A program made the translations under genes and the position numbers. Positions 20,011 to 31,864 of a stretch of DNA of 64,000 bases are shown here, piece after piece. The notes beneath the pieces are model-generated. The model made no database searches and was not told the origin of the DNA. It saw only the letters and a program-made list of their open reading frames with translations. Each line of letters starts with the position of its first letter. Position 1 is the stretch's first letter. Source of the DNA: Perkinsus olseni (taxonomy: Eukaryota; Perkinsozoa; Perkinsida); NCBI GenBank assembly GCA_013115125.1, contig JABANN010000044.1:41411-105410 (forward strand), written 5' to 3'.

Positions 20011-21012
20011 TCATGCGTTCTTCTTATCCTGTAGACCACGACGGCGACTAGATCGCCTAGGCTTCGACTCATCCCCTTGGGGATGCTCTATGATGGATTG
20101 GCCCACGAGGGACTCGATCGTGGCTACAGTATTGAGCCAGTACTTGTGCAGGTCGAAGCCCCTGGTTGAATTGAGTACGTAGTCAGTAGTGAGGAGCCAA
20201 GTGTGCATGATAATAAAAATGCATGATGAAATGACGATGACCGCCTGTGTGTCATGGTTGGCGAGGGGCGCCACGTACCCGAAGGGCATGAACAACAGGA
20301 AGGCCCAGGTCCCGCCATGAACGATCCAGGACAGGGTCGGAGGCACTGGTGTGCTCAAAAACATCATCGCATCACCGGCAGACCCCCGACAGACGGTCAG
20401 ATCCGCTTGGACCGACAGGCGTACGTGCATGGGGACGTCGTCGATGGCGGCGAGGCACCGCAGGAAGGACGAGTACACCGCAGGCACGCTCAACGGCCGG
20501 GCTAGACCGTCGTTTTTTCTCAGCAACCCCATCGCCTCCAAGGTTTCGACTCGGTCCTCCCCGCGGCCCCCTGCCATCTCTATGAGATGGACAGCGTACC
20601 CGAGCAGGAGCAGTCGGTAAAGATCCACGTGTTGGGCCATGCCTTCTCCAGTCAGGATGACGGTGATGTCGATCGAGCGTCCAGCGGCGTGGCCGGTGAG
20701 GGTTCGAACCGACCACCAGCGAGAGAAGCTGACGGTGGTGTAGAAGCCAAAGAGGAGGCCTAGGATGATCGAGAAGACGTTCCAGAGCTTCTCGAGGGAG
20801 GCCAAGTGGAGGATGAGATTGTCCGTGAGGGGGGCGTGGACGAAGGTGCCGAGAGCCGTCACGTAGAGGAGGGAGGGGATGATGAAGGCCAACGGGGAGA
20901 CGGTGGTGGGGCCGGCAGCGGTAGCAGAAAAGGGGTAGGGCAGAGACATCATAAAAAGGCTGTTGGCCGCCTCCCCCAAATTAATGATAAACCAATACCA
21001 CACCATCCTCAT
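20011..21012 (-). CDS. Bestrophin-like anion channel
   Basis: A 333-residue single-exon protein. Family features: GLLFGFYTTVSFSRWWSVRT matches the bestrophin RxxxxxxRWWExR region; four hydrophobic segments (PLAFIIPSLLYVTALGTFV; FSIILGLLFGFY; GTWAFLLFMPFGYVAPL; AVIVISSCIFIIMHTWLL); and VPPTLSWIVHGGTWAFL near the last helices. The C-terminus is basic (KPRRSSRRRGLQDKKNA). Bestrophins form pentameric chloride/bicarbonate channels in plasma or organelle membranes. It is shorter than animal bestrophins and closer in size to the plant, algal and bacterial type. Start chosen at the ATG at 21012. The DRxSW-like acidic residue is not obvious, so assignment is by the RWW region and topology. Confidence 0.7.
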   Translation of the reverse strand: MRMVWYWFIINLGEAANSLFMMSLPYPFSATAAGPTTVSPLAFIIPSLLYVTALGTFVHAPLTDNLILHLASLEKLWNVFSIILGLLFGFYTTVSFSRWWSVRTLTGHAAGRSIDITVILTGEGMAQHVDLYRLLLLGYAVHLIEMAGGRGEDRVETLEAMGLLRKNDGLARPLSVPAVYSSFLRCLAAIDDVPMHVRLSVQADLTVCRGSAGDAMMFLSTPVPPTLSWIVHGGTWAFLLFMPFGYVAPLANHDTQAVIVISSCIFIIMHTWLLTTDYVLNSTRGFDLHKYWLNTVATIESLVGQSIIEHPQGDESKPRRSSRRRGLQDKKNA

Positions 21013-21286
21013 CGAAATGTAACACTAGAGATGCTGTCCTCCCCTGGCGCGTGACGAGCTTGCCACCAGAGGAATCATTCGCTCTCCTCCTGAACAGTTG
21101 TGGTTTCCGTCACCTATCGTCGTCAGCCTCGACTCGGCCCCTTCCTGGTCGGCCTGTACGACGGCAACTCCCCGCCACCACCGCTGCCGCCGTCCCAGAA
21201 ACCTTTACTCGCCCTGTTCACCGTGTCACCCTTGTGTGGCCGCAGCCCCCTGCCGAACACGAACAGTCCTTCGTTCACGGACAACG

Positions 21287-22201
21287 CTACCTCGCTGACC
21301 TGTGGGACTCCTCCCTTCGCCGCTCTTCCTCCTTTTCTTTCCACTCATCACTGGCCTTGATACGAGTAGCATCCGCCTCCAGTCGATCGAGGTAGGCCAA
21401 CCGCTCCTTCGGCGGTTCCTGATGCTCTGGTGCCCCTCCTGACAGAGATGCTGGCAGCCGAGTGGCGCATTTCCTCCCCACTCACCATTCCTCGCCTCAG
21501 CCGGTGCGGAAGGTGCGGTAGATCTTCCAGCGAAGTGATGGTATGCCAAGTACCCCACTATACCGCAGAGAATGATACTTATAGGTGATATTGAGGGCAG
21601 CCACCGGCCACTCTCACGGCTTGGCTTGGACGGCCTCCCTGAAGTCACCAATGGCCATGATGACAGCGGGTGAGGGAAGACCACCGAAACCCACCCTCTT
21701 CGATCGACTCAGCATCATCACCCTCCTCAGAAACACTTCCCTCCTCGCCAAGCTGACGACAAGTAGATGAAGTCGAAGGTCATTATCATTGCCGCCTACC
21801 TCTGAGGCGAGGCACTCGATACTGTGCATCCCGCTGAGCCTCAGTAGCCGTTGCTCGCCGCCTTGCTGGGGTAGGGGTAATGCCGGCACAACCCCTGGCA
21901 ACAGCCCTACCATCCCAATCGGCCTGGCACCGTCGACCCACCTTCAGGCTTCTCTTCTGCGGCGAGGGAATCCACTGGGACACACTCCGCTGGTGATGAA
22001 GGAGGGTAGTGGAGACAGCGGCCAGGGGGGCACAGGTACTGTACTTGTTGCCCTGATACCGAGAGAATCAGAGTCAGCGCAGCGCCTTGCGACGTGCGAC
22101 TGTTCCCCTGTCTTACCCTGGCTAGAGAAGGCGAATTCCTTGCCGAGGCAGCAGCTGGGAGCGCCGGCAAGGACGGCACTCCACACAATAAGCGCTTTCA
22201 T
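21287..22201 (-). CDS. Signal-peptide, single-pass membrane, coiled-coil protein (unrecognised)
   Basis: About six exons with 45-130 nt introns. The ATG at 22201 gives a signal peptide (MKALIVWSAVLAGAPSCCLG). The lumenal part includes AECVPVDSLAAEEKPEG and LPQQGGEQRLLRLSGMHSIE, then an acidic exon LGEEGSVSEEGDDAESIEEG. The exon around 21490-21640 carries a membrane helix (ISIILCGIVGYLAYHHFAG). The last exon is a charged helix (PPKERLAYLDRLEADATRIK then EKEEERRREESHRSAR) ending at 21287. All introns are GT-AG and every join keeps frame. No family recognised. The predicted topology is lumenal acidic N-terminus and cytosolic coiled coil. Confidence 0.6.
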
Positions 22202-22379
22202 TTTATAAGAGTTGAAAACTAATCGCCAAGAACGAGTGCAGCGCGTCACAGATCCCCCAGCTCAGACGCGGCTTTCAGAGCATAGGCGAATGGCGGTGTT
22301 CCTGCTGGACCTGCCCCCCTCCCGCTCCCACACAACGCCCCCTCTCCGCGGAAAAGTCTGCTGCATTACACTTACGTGT

Positions 22380-25300
22380 CTAATTGAAATCCCCGAGTGA
22401 TTTCCCAGCCCGAAGCTCCATCGTGCCGGGTTTAAACAGCATCTTCATTTCCTCCAAAGTCAAGCTTCGACCTTCGTCCTTCTGCAGGGCGGCCGCGTCG
22501 CTTGCGTCGAAGGCCATATTAGTGAGCCGACTCTTGCCAGCTTGAAGACTCATGATTCGCTGGTCGATAGAGTCGCGTACGACGAAGCGATAGATCCTGA
22601 CGGTGTGTTGCTGGCCCAGCCGATGCACTCTCATCATGGCCTGCTCCTCCACAGCCGGGTTCCACCAAAGGTCGAGCAGGTAGAGGGTCCGACCGGCGGT
22701 GAGGTTGAGGCCGACACCGCCAGCTCGTAAAGATACCAGCAACACTTTCCCTTGTGTCGCGCTGTCCCCCTCATCCTCTGGCTCCGATACCTCAACATCA
22801 TCACAGGCGTCCAGATGGTTAGGCAACACCGGGGCGAAGTCCTTCTGGGGGCTCCTGTGGTAGAACCATGCCACGTTGTTCTGCCGTTCATTCTGATTCT
22901 GCTTGCCCGTGATGAGCCTGTAAGGGACTTGGTTGACGTCAAGCATGTGCGATATCATCCACAAGTAGGAAGTCCATTGAGAGAACACCACCACGTTCCA
23001 CCCACGACGAACGTCCCTCTTCACATACCGCAACAACTTCATCATCTTCGAACTCAAACGGAATTTGTATTCCACCCCTCGCTCCTCCTCGTTGGTGGCC
23101 TGCTCATCGTCCGACTGCGTAACAGCATTGACCATCGCCTGCGTTGGTATGACCTGCAGGGACTCCACCGAGACCGGGGCCCGGCATACAGGACAAGAGC
23201 CGGCCCGCTTGATGCAAGCATTGGCGCATGGCTGACACATCGTGTGACCACACACCGTCAGGACAGGTTGCTTCTTCGCGTTATCGCTGGTGAGAGCTTC
23301 CAGACAGATGACGCATTCCGGCAAGGACTCGGATATTTTCAAGTCATCTATGACCTTCTTCAGGTAGTCCTTCCGGTGAGGAGACGTATCCTTCGGGCCA
23401 CCCATGAGTCGATCATAGAGCTCGTCAAGATTCTCCGCCATACCGGAATCATCTTCCGGGCGAGCGCTATTATCTTCATCATCTACCGGCACTTTGCCCA
23501 TGACCTGTCCAGAGAAAAGAGTTTAGATGCGGAGACGAAGCGATAACATAAATAGAGCACTAGATTGATGCATTGAGACCTTCTTCTCTGATGACGTGTT
23601 ACCGTCCCAAGAGCATCATCAACCTCCGCGGCTGAGGCCTCACCTTGGCGAGTCTCGGTGGTAGACAGAGTATCGGGTGGCAGAGGGCCTGGCGGAGCCT
23701 CAGGATAAGGTTGAGTATCTATCAGTTACATGACTACTGAACGACTGCTGCCCACCTTCATCCTGTGTAGAGTCTCCGAGCGTTCGATGAAGCTGTTGAA
23801 TTCGAGGTGACTCCGCCAGAAAAGATGGGTATAAATCTCCTCTTCCTCAGCGGCAAGAGGAATCTCCAGGGTGTGTACCAACTGACACACAGAAGATAGT
23901 TTCTCTTTTTCCGATTCCAAAATTGATGGCTAGAGGTGCCAGAAAACACGCTCGTGAAGTGCCATCGGTGGTCCAACCTTGTCCGGCATCTGCACTAATG
24001 GTTGTCCATTAGAATCTTTGGTCTCCTTAGTTCTCCTAATCATTATGCGAGATAGCATGTTGTGCAACGCCGCGCGGCCGGCTTGATCTCCCTCCTTCAC
24101 GGGGTCAACTATATGCCTCTTGAAGAAGGCGAACGACGACCACGGCTCGACGTGGAGGAACTGATGAGGAAAAGACATTGCCTTCTTAATACGTACCACG
24201 GGTGGAGGCTAGCCATCGGAATTCCCTCAACGCGGGACTTCACCAGGACAGTGAACAGTTCCTACCTGTATTATCGGGAAGAGGTCTTCTAGAGTGTTCT
24301 GTACAGGAGTGCCTGCAGGCAACAGCTAACCCAAGCATATCGAAAAGTGAGCTCACCCGACAAGCACCAGAGACGATCTCCATGCAGGCACGTCCGCACT
24401 ACTCGCGATATCGCCGTTACCCGGGACTTGATCAGATGACACTCATCTAGTACTACACGTCGCCATCGAATGTGCTGAGTGATGGACGATATACCAAGAG
24501 GGCAGGCACGTCGCGGAAGGGACTGCTTACTTTCATGATGTCGGGCCCATCACGGGTAACTACTCCGTAGGTGGTCATCACCAGGCCGGCCCTGTCCGCG
24601 GCTGCAACGAGCTCCTCGGGACTTCGCACTCTCTCGTTGCCGTAATACTGGAAGGGTTTACCTGTAGATTATCAATGGCCATCGAAAAAGAACTCCCAAA
24701 GTGCTCACATACATTAAAATGCAGTCAAAACGAGGACTAAAGAGGAGTAAGAACTCGAGAGACATAAGAATAGAGACATTCTGCATAGTACACGAGAAAG
24801 CTACGAGATATCGTCAGGCTGACGGCGTCAGCATTAGCATGTCAGTTTCGCCAGGGAAACAGGCAATTCTCATGTAGTTGTGGGTATCAGCCTGCCACCA
24901 GCATTAGTCCCCACCCGATCCAAAATAGGGCCCTGGGTTGACCAGGGTGTAGTCAACATCGATACTGCTAGTGCGGTGTAATGCAAAGTGGACGGGAGCC
25001 GCGGCATCGCCTCGAGCCGTGCATATCCGGTATGATCGATTAGAATACCGAATTCAGTCTGCAGCCTTGTAGACCGCAGTTCCTGCACCTAACTACTGTC
25101 GCTGAGCAATTTCGACCCACCTCTCTGTGCTTCCTTCCCAGCGAGTGCAAGCCTCTGTTGCTTTGCTGTGGATTCACGCTGGGCAATTGCCGGTGATGTG
25201 TCCGGGATTGGTGCATTGGTAGCAGATGCTCTTGCCCGAAGGCTCGCTCACACGGTTCGAGGCGGTGTTTCATTAGTTCATCGACCTTTTCAAACCTCGG

Positions 25301-28223
25301 GCCTCGGTCCACAGCCGGCGTAGCACCGAGTGCCATGGAGGGCCATACCCCCAGGAGGCTGCGAGGCTATCCTCTGAGGGTAATTCTCAGGTGGGCTCCT
25401 GTAGAATATGCATTCAGCTGGCTCTTCTCAAATTGACCGATGCATCAGGCGGGGTTTTATCGACATAAAGCCATTATCCATTCAGTTGCAACCTACTGTC
25501 AAAAATCTCGACGCAGAATACGAGTAGTTCCCGCACGCTGGGTGGCTCCAAAGGGTCGCCCCGACGTTGCAGATTACAGGAAGCAGTTGCTGCTGCTCCG
25601 CCCGCCAGAAACCAGACCCTATTGTATACTGGATGACGAAGCAATAACAGCAAGTGTCCTCGCTTCCTCCCGAGGACTCAGGTAGGACATGTTTCACGGC
25701 ACAACGGGATGGTACGAGTACCATCATGGGACTTCTGCTAATACAAACCTTATATTCTACAGAGACTAGCTCAGATGATTTTTGCCGAGCGGCTACTAAA
25801 ATTTCGAGTCTGAGCACGATCCGTACCGCATCGTAAAGACTCCCACGATGCAGCTCACCTTACCAAATGTCCTCGAGTCTCCCATATGCTCCACCGCTTC
25901 ACTCTGCCATTGATTCAATAGCGAGAGAGGGACAACGATGAGGGTGGCCTTGGTGCTCAGCCGACAGGGACTCGAAGTTTCCTGAGAAGATCTTCGGACG
26001 AATCCTTGGACGTGATGTGATGACGACGGCTGCGGTCGGACGAGCGAAGATGTCAATTGTAGGCTAGCTTGCAGAGCTAGCCGCCCACCTTTCCAGAGAC
26101 TTTGGGTTGTAGTTCCACACCCTGATCTAGCAGCCACCGATCCGTCGCGATAAGTGATAGGGCCATTATGGTCTTCCCGAGCCCCATCTCATCAGCTAGT
26201 ATCCCACCCAGGCAATCCGGCGCTGCGCCAGGAAATTCCACAGAAGCCTCTGCTCTTGATGCATGCAGATATAGCCTGGCATTGGGTGGACTGGAAACTG
26301 ATCCTAGTGACATGTCTCTAAGGCCCTACTTCGTGTTAGGATCTTTGGTCGGAAACTCAGCCCAGGAAGGATGCAGTGTGACTTCCGACTTCTCAACCTC
26401 AGCGCTCTCATGCGCATCTACAGTGTGACGGCTGGCGCGAGTGGCGAAGGCTCCAACATACCGACTGCATCCGCATACAGGGCGATCGCTTCCTCAGGAA
26501 GGCCGCCACACTCTGCTGGCCACTCTCGCTTCATCATCCATCCCAGAGCTTGTGCCTGCCAACGACAAGGTTACGCTTACCGCCAGAGACCATTTCCTAC
26601 TTGGTAGGGTTTCAGCTCACACGCCATCACTCCTGATGGAGGGTACATCCCCGGTAAATTCAATCGTGCCAAGTACTCAGTTGAGCCATCTCTAGCCTTG
26701 AGAACCTTTAAAGGCATGAGGATAGTCTTACAACCCCATTGCGTTCTTATCAGAAGCGCAACTATCACTCTGGGCCATTGACGATTTCCCTCGCCAAGAT
26801 GACACAGGCGAGCTTACTTCCTGCATTTGAGCGGACATCTCGCCCTCTGCCTCATCAACCTCCTCATCCTCAGTCCCTTCCCCGGAAGGTGACGCCAACG
26901 ACTCCGTCTCAGGTGACGACACGGCCTTAGCGTCACCTATGTTCCAACTCGCCTGACAATAACGACAACATGTACCATCCCCACCGTCTCCCAAGGCCTT
27001 ACAGCTTTCGTTGGCATCAAGTCAAGACATTCCCCATCGGTGAGCAGCGACCACCAGCAGTCTCTTAGCTTATCATAGACGCCCTCCTGGTCAGCTGCCA
27101 CTTCGAAATATCTCGCGAGATGCCTCCTATCGGTAGTAGCCTTCAGCCCGTGACTATCCACCATGACCGTCAAGGTGATGGGTATGTTGTCGCCCATCCG
27201 TACAGGGCCGCCGATGACCCCAGCATACGCTGCCAGGGCGCCTACTCTAGCTGTCACTGATAGCCCCAGATCCAGCATCACCAAGGGTGATAGAACTTGC
27301 GCGATCGACCCAGGCAAATTTCCAACCTCATTGCTGGGAGGACTCAGCTGAGGCTGGCTGAGACGGGCTATGGCAGTCCCTCGAAGCACCCGGTCCCCGA
27401 GATTCACCGTCTTCCTTCTGCCACCGGTTCGTCGGACTCCTTTCGGCTCCTTGAAAGTGCACGTCAAATTTAATGCCTTGCCGGGCTTCATTCTATTCTC
27501 GTCCGCCGACATCGGCCGGGTGCACATACAGAAAGTATTGATTTCTCCCAATACAATCCCTGTGCTCTTCAGCTCCGATGAAAGATTCTCTCCAGAGTTT
27601 CCGCTCGAAACGGGACTGCGTGGGCTGGATGCCTCGCCCCTCATCCACCTCAGTAGATCCACGGGTTTACGCTCACGACTACTGCTGGACGATTCGAAAA
27701 AATTCTTCCCGCTTTTCCGCTCCGCTGACTGCCGGCTCCGTGAATTCGGCTCTGATATTCTCCGAATACTCTCCGAGCCACTGTGACGCGCTCTCATCAC
27801 ATACTGCGCAACCTTCTCGGAATCGATCTGATCGACAACTTGGAGACTCCACCGGGCTCTCGCTAGTGAGGACCGCAATGCTATCACAAAATAGTGGCCT
27901 TGCGAGTAAGTTCGATTGTCGAATTCTGACATCTATGCTCATAACGAGTTAAGAGCTAGAGGTGTCAGAAAATTTATCTTGAGCAATGGCTTGACGCAGG
28001 ACGTATCACACCTGCCACACCTCACCTGGGCGAAATATAAGTCAACTGCCTTTTCCAGGTTGCCCTTGGCGGCGCTGAGTAAGTCTTGTAGTCTCTCCTC
28101 AGTTGGAGTGTTGCCGACCAGACTTCTAAACATCGCTATAGTCTCCGAGTCCACACCACCCGCTACACGGAGCCGCTTAGTTGGGGGCTGGGATGATGAT
28201 GAGGAGGAGGAGGAAGAGCTCAT
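22380..28223 (-). CDS. RAD5: RAD5/HLTF-type SNF2 helicase with RING finger
   Basis: Large multi-exon gene in RAD5 domain order. Exon 1 (28223-27980): Ser-rich start and a UBA-like helix set (FRSLVGNTPTEERLQDLLSA). Exon 2 (to ~26940): a HIRAN-like region (LPGSIAQVLSPLVMLDLGLS, MGDNIPITLTVMV). Helicase lobe 1: motif I GGILADEMGLGKTIMALSLI (~26170), Ia TLIVVPLSLLNQWQSEAVEH (~25900), II as DECH (~24440), III GTPVQNTLEDLFPI (~24290), then ALHNMLSRIMIRRTKETKDS (~24020). The last exon has a C3HC4 RING (CVICLEAL, CGHTMCQPC, CPVCRAP, ~23170-23320) and lobe 2 (VVFSQWTSYL, LLVSLRAGGVGLNLTAG, MMRVHRLGQQHTVRIYRFVV). Rad5 polyubiquitinates PCNA and remodels stalled forks in DNA-damage tolerance. DECH differs from the usual DE[GA]H. 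Intron boundaries in lobe 1 are approximate. Confidence 0.87.
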
Positions 28224-28335
28224 GGCACACGCTGCCTCGCTCGAGTATATAAACTACCCCGCAGCCCTGTGACAAGCCCCAAGCGCTGAACTCGGCAACA
28301 TCAGAGCCTATCTCCGACCGAAACATGTTGTATCA

Positions 28336-28688
28336 TTACCGCTTACGGAAGAGTATCATGAACTCAAACATGGTGAGAGCTCCCACCATGATCGATCCTT
28401 GCACAATGTTGCCACTTTGCCCCCTTAGTGTTCGGTACCGTACGCACTGGACGAGGGCCGTCCCTAGTCCCCCGAAGACGCCTGAGATCGTTCAGTTGCG
28501 CCGCCCTACGGCATGCGACCTCCCAAGGTACTACATCCGCCAGCAAACCATTTAGTCCATCTCTTGTAGCGTTCCCTCCTAGCGAATCCCATCCGAGGGC
28601 CCGTTCCACCCCGTCCTAGTGCTGCCTCCTCCTTCTCCCACATGCCCTCCGGCAGCTTGTAGCCTGCCGATTGCTCATAAAACGGCAT
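28336..28688 (-). CDS. Small two-helix membrane protein, possibly COX20-like
   Basis: Two exons joined across a very short intron (38 nt, GTCGCATGCC to GATCTCAG, phase 1). The product is about 104 residues: polar N-terminus (MPFYEQSAGYKLPEGMWEKE), a basic patch RRERYKRWTKWF, a first helix AGGCSTLGGVFGGLGTALVQ, a short basic loop (RYRTLRGQSGN), a second helix IVQGSIMVGALTMFEF and a basic end MILFRKR. Size, hairpin topology, glycine-rich first helix and the Phe-Glu-x-x...Arg ending resemble COX20, a mitochondrial cytochrome oxidase assembly chaperone. The cysteine expected before helix 1 is not seen, so this is a weak assignment. An intron of 38 nt would be near the lower limit known. Confidence 0.5.
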
Positions 28689-30310
28689 AATACTAAAAGG
28701 AAGATCATCGTCATTGTTGAAGCAGTCGCCTTCGACTGCAGGGGCCCGCCTTGAACAGCGGCGTTGTCGTTGCTCGTACTATCAAATACTTGTTACTCAG
28801 AGCTCCTCGAGGAAGTTCCTCGAAGTAACGATCTTTTACGTGAGCCCATACGACTTCGCTCTACCGTAAAGTGCTCACGGGAAGTACCCGGCGTTATTAA
28901 TATTACATGGGGCTTGGCTGAAGCGCGAGCATGCTCTACGCACGGCAAGACCGTTGGTTGTTAATCATGACTAATGAGCAATCACCCTGCGCATCACCCC
29001 GGAGAACTACAAGTACGGCATGCGTATGGCCAAACTAGGATGCCCTCAATGGACTAATTACGATAATTTCCCGGCCACAACTCTCCTAACCGATTCGGCT
29101 TTCCCATACAACACGAGGGCACCACAATCTGTGCAGCACGCATGCACATGCCCAGGTTTGATGATATGTCCCTGGACCCTTGCTGAACTCAACCAAACCA
29201 AGACATTATTCTTCTGAAATTTTCAGACTAAAAATCGGGCGCAACTTCCGATAAAAAGAAAATTATACTGAACCCACCAAAGAAAATTGCCCGGAGAGCA
29301 TTCGAAAAGGATATCTGCCGAGCAAGTGCGAGCCAGAGGCATCGCTACGGTGCAATTCTGGTGCCTTTTTTCGAATGGGATTGAAATTTCAGCCCACAGT
29401 ATGCAGGCCGATACCAGATTTTCGACAACTCGTCTTAATCTCGTCGATCTCCCCTCGAAACTCTCCAAGATCGAGAAGTCGAGACCCTCTCGCGTTCTCG
29501 GGTCGCGATAGGTGTGCCGCGTCGTGGTGACCGCGAGGAGTACCCAGTCAAACCGGGGAAGTCTTCTTCCAGAAGCAACCTAAACGTGCGAAGAAACTTC
29601 ATAACATCGAGTTGATTTTGTCCATTGCACATAACCTTACCAAAGTCCCTTTGGCGCTGGCTGAGCGGCTCTCAATGAGAGTCGGGGGCCTGGGGGCCTG
29701 GTCACCAGGCCCTCTCACTTCTGTGTAGGCACCAGGCCCTGGTGCCTACACAGAAGTGAGAGCGGCGGATAGAACCTAGTGTTCAGGTTATCAGTCAACG
29801 GAACTATGGCGTGTTAGGCATTCGCGGTGACAGCCCTCGGTTGCTGCTACAGTAGTTCAAAATCATAATTGTTGACCAGATAACCCACCGGGAAACTCCA
29901 AGGGCTCGAACCTGGAGTCTCGCTTCCGGCCTTCTGCAATTTTCCGGTCTCGATGATAACGAAACTCATTCAATGCGCAGGAGTTGTCCATGGAACCTGA
30001 ATCAGAGCCCGCTTAGTCCACTAAGCCTCAGTGGACTTCTCATACTTGAAGACCATCTAATACAGCGGTGCGCACGTGAAACATACTGTCAGTGCTAGGC
30101 CAGTCAGGCGAGTCAGATGTTTCTGTTATTCATTGCATCGCTGAGTGATGGACTTGAAGCATCGAACCGATGCCTGCCTTTCTTCCGATAACTAAACACT
30201 TGTCCGCAGAAACGAAGCCACAGCTCAAGCTGGGCTGGAGACCTTAGTGGCTAGGTCTGGCAATAACAGGCCAATACTCAGTGAGAATTTGTGAACAAAG
30301 AACAAATAAA
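28689..30310. other. Intergenic region rich in inverted repeats
   Basis: About 1.6 kb with no supported gene. It contains the 51-bp palindrome at 29712-29762, smaller odd-centred inverted repeats (TCGAGGAAGTTCCTCGA near 28805, CTCTCAATGAGAG near 29670), and tRNA T-arm-like strings near 29905 and 30150 on the minus strand. Confidence 0.5.
29712..29762. repeat. 51-bp perfect palindrome with 1-bp centre
   Basis: Two 25-bp arms (left begins CTCTCACTTCTGTGTAGG) are exact reverse complements separated by a single C. A shorter inverted repeat, GGCCTGGTCACCAGGCC, lies immediately to the left. Confidence 0.9.
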
Positions 30311-31864
30311 TTATTTCACTGGTTGATACGTATAAAACCTCAATAAAAGCACAGATACAACGAACAAAGCGATGCATCCGCTCAGCCACAGAAACGCCTC
30401 ATCTAGCGGCCCGCCTAGCTGGCATGGGTACAGTGGATGGTCGAGAAGTCGAGAGCCACATATCGTGTTCGTTAAGGCACTGTACGCAGCGAAGCACATG
30501 GCGAAAGTGATACGAAGGCACCATCGTCCAGACCCATTAGGCTCCCAACTAGTAGCAAGCTTGTGTCCTACGAGTAACATGGAGGGCGCACGGAGAGCCA
30601 TCATCATGTGTGGAATGATCGAAGAGCGGAAGGTCCATAGCCTTGCGAGCACATGACTGGGCACAGAGTAATGGGGAGGACTACTTGACGGAGTCCCGGG
30701 TAAACAACTAGCATTGCTGAACCCAGGCACCACCGTGGGTTGCAAAGGGATCAAAGGCATAATATGACGGCCAATATTGAGCATAGAATATAGAGTAGTT
30801 GCAACAGCTAGAATTGTATAGGGTGCGCATATGAGTCGAAGAGACGACCTGCAGAACAACCAGCTTGGGATCTGATCCTCGCTGCCTTCACCTAACCATA
30901 GGCCTCTCACGACTTCCGCGAATCTTGCTTCCGAGCCGTACATGCCAGTGATGCGCTGCTTCAGGGTGTTGTGGTCCGCTGATGATGAGCACTTTGATCG
31001 GCGAACGCTGAAGCTCTTGACTCCGGAACAAGACTTCTGCCAGTCCTCACCGCAACGGAAGGCTCCCAGCCCTATCGAGAAAGCTGATGCCAGCCCTAAG
31101 GCATACCCGGACAACATGTTTAGCTCGTCACTATCGAAGATACACCTCTCCAGGCGCTGAGTGAGAATACCCAACCACTGCAAGAGCATCAGCGATACGC
31201 AGAGCTTGAGGTGGTTCATGTTAACCAAGATAACATCTTCCTTCTTGTGAGTCCGCAGGAAGACGGCCAACTCGTAGACACACCAGAGGCGATCGAGGTA
31301 ATCAGGAGACCAGAGTATCAATAACTTGTTCGATACATGAAGATAGTCTGCTAGCCTGGATATACCATAGGACTTGGCAATGGGGTCATTCTGTGGTATA
31401 CAACATTTATCGAGAAATACCATCGTGTTACGATGCTTATATAACGGGATAATGATAAGAGCGAGTAGGAATGATACAAAACCGAAGAGGAGCACAATTA
31501 TTTCGAAACGCAGTTGACAAAGCTCTGCGGAGCAGAACAGGTAGGCTCCCAATAGAGAAGATATCAACATCACCGCGTAAGTCGCTGGACTACCGCAACA
31601 GATGAAGAGAGATATCTGTTTCCAAAAGCCACCCGTTGCCCACGAATGGCTCAAGAAAATGTCGATCGACTTGACCGGAGCCGATGCAGCGTGTGCATTG
31701 ACGTGACTCTCGGCATTACGAAGGAAGGATGCATCTCGCAAGATAGTGGATAAGGGACAACCTTGTAGGCGAGCATCAATCAATCCCACCCGGGAACTCG
31801 ACGACGATGGCCTTCGACCGTCGATAGCGGAACGCGTAGACATTTGTGAGCCAATATCCAGCAT
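30311..31864 (-). CDS. TIR-like domain embedded in a multispan membrane protein
   Basis: One open exon of about 517 residues from the ATG at 31864 (MLDIGSQMSTRSAIDGRRPS); no ATG lies upstream in frame. The TIR-like pieces are SIDIFLSHSWATGG (near residue 65), VFLDKCCIPQNDPIAKSYGI, and LLILWSPDYLDRLWCVYELA. Between the first and second piece sit two or three hydrophobic helices (YAVMLISSLLGAYLFCSAEL; FEIIVLLFGFVSFLLALIII), so the fold is interrupted by membrane segments or the helices are an insertion. More hydrophobic segments follow in the C-terminal half (WLSGCIALFVVSVLLLRF). I recall similar FLSHSW/LDKxCI/LWCVYEL proteins as expanded in dinoflagellates and relatives. A catalytic Glu cannot be assigned. 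The role could be signalling or NAD hydrolysis, both untested. Confidence 0.65.
   Translation of the reverse strand: MLDIGSQMSTRSAIDGRRPSSSSSRVGLIDARLQGCPLSTILRDASFLRNAESHVNAHAASAPVKSIDIFLSHSWATGGFWKQISLFICCGSPATYAVMLISSLLGAYLFCSAELCQLRFEIIVLLFGFVSFLLALIIIPLYKHRNTMVFLDKCCIPQNDPIAKSYGISRLADYLHVSNKLLILWSPDYLDRLWCVYELAVFLRTHKKEDVILVNMNHLKLCVSLMLLQWLGILTQRLERCIFDSDELNMLSGYALGLASAFSIGLGAFRCGEDWQKSCSGVKSFSVRRSKCSSSADHNTLKQRITGMYGSEARFAEVVRGLWLGEGSEDQIPSWLFCRSSLRLICAPYTILAVATTLYSMLNIGRHIMPLIPLQPTVVPGFSNASCLPGTPSSSPPHYSVPSHVLARLWTFRSSIIPHMMMALRAPSMLLVGHKLATSWEPNGSGRWCLRITFAMCFAAYSALTNTICGSRLLDHPLYPCQLGGPLDEAFLWLSGCIALFVVSVLLLRFYTYQPVK

Noticed and set aside
2240-27975. String AGCTAGAGGTGTCAG repeated near 2253, 2771 and 27956, with a variant at 23931
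   Set aside because: In some copies it overlaps a splice-acceptor pyrimidine tract, and the copies are few and partly degenerate; too weak to call a repeat family.
28800-28820. Small inverted repeat TCGAGGAAGTTCCTCGA
   Set aside because: Short enough to be chance; not listed separately although it also has a 1-bp centre.
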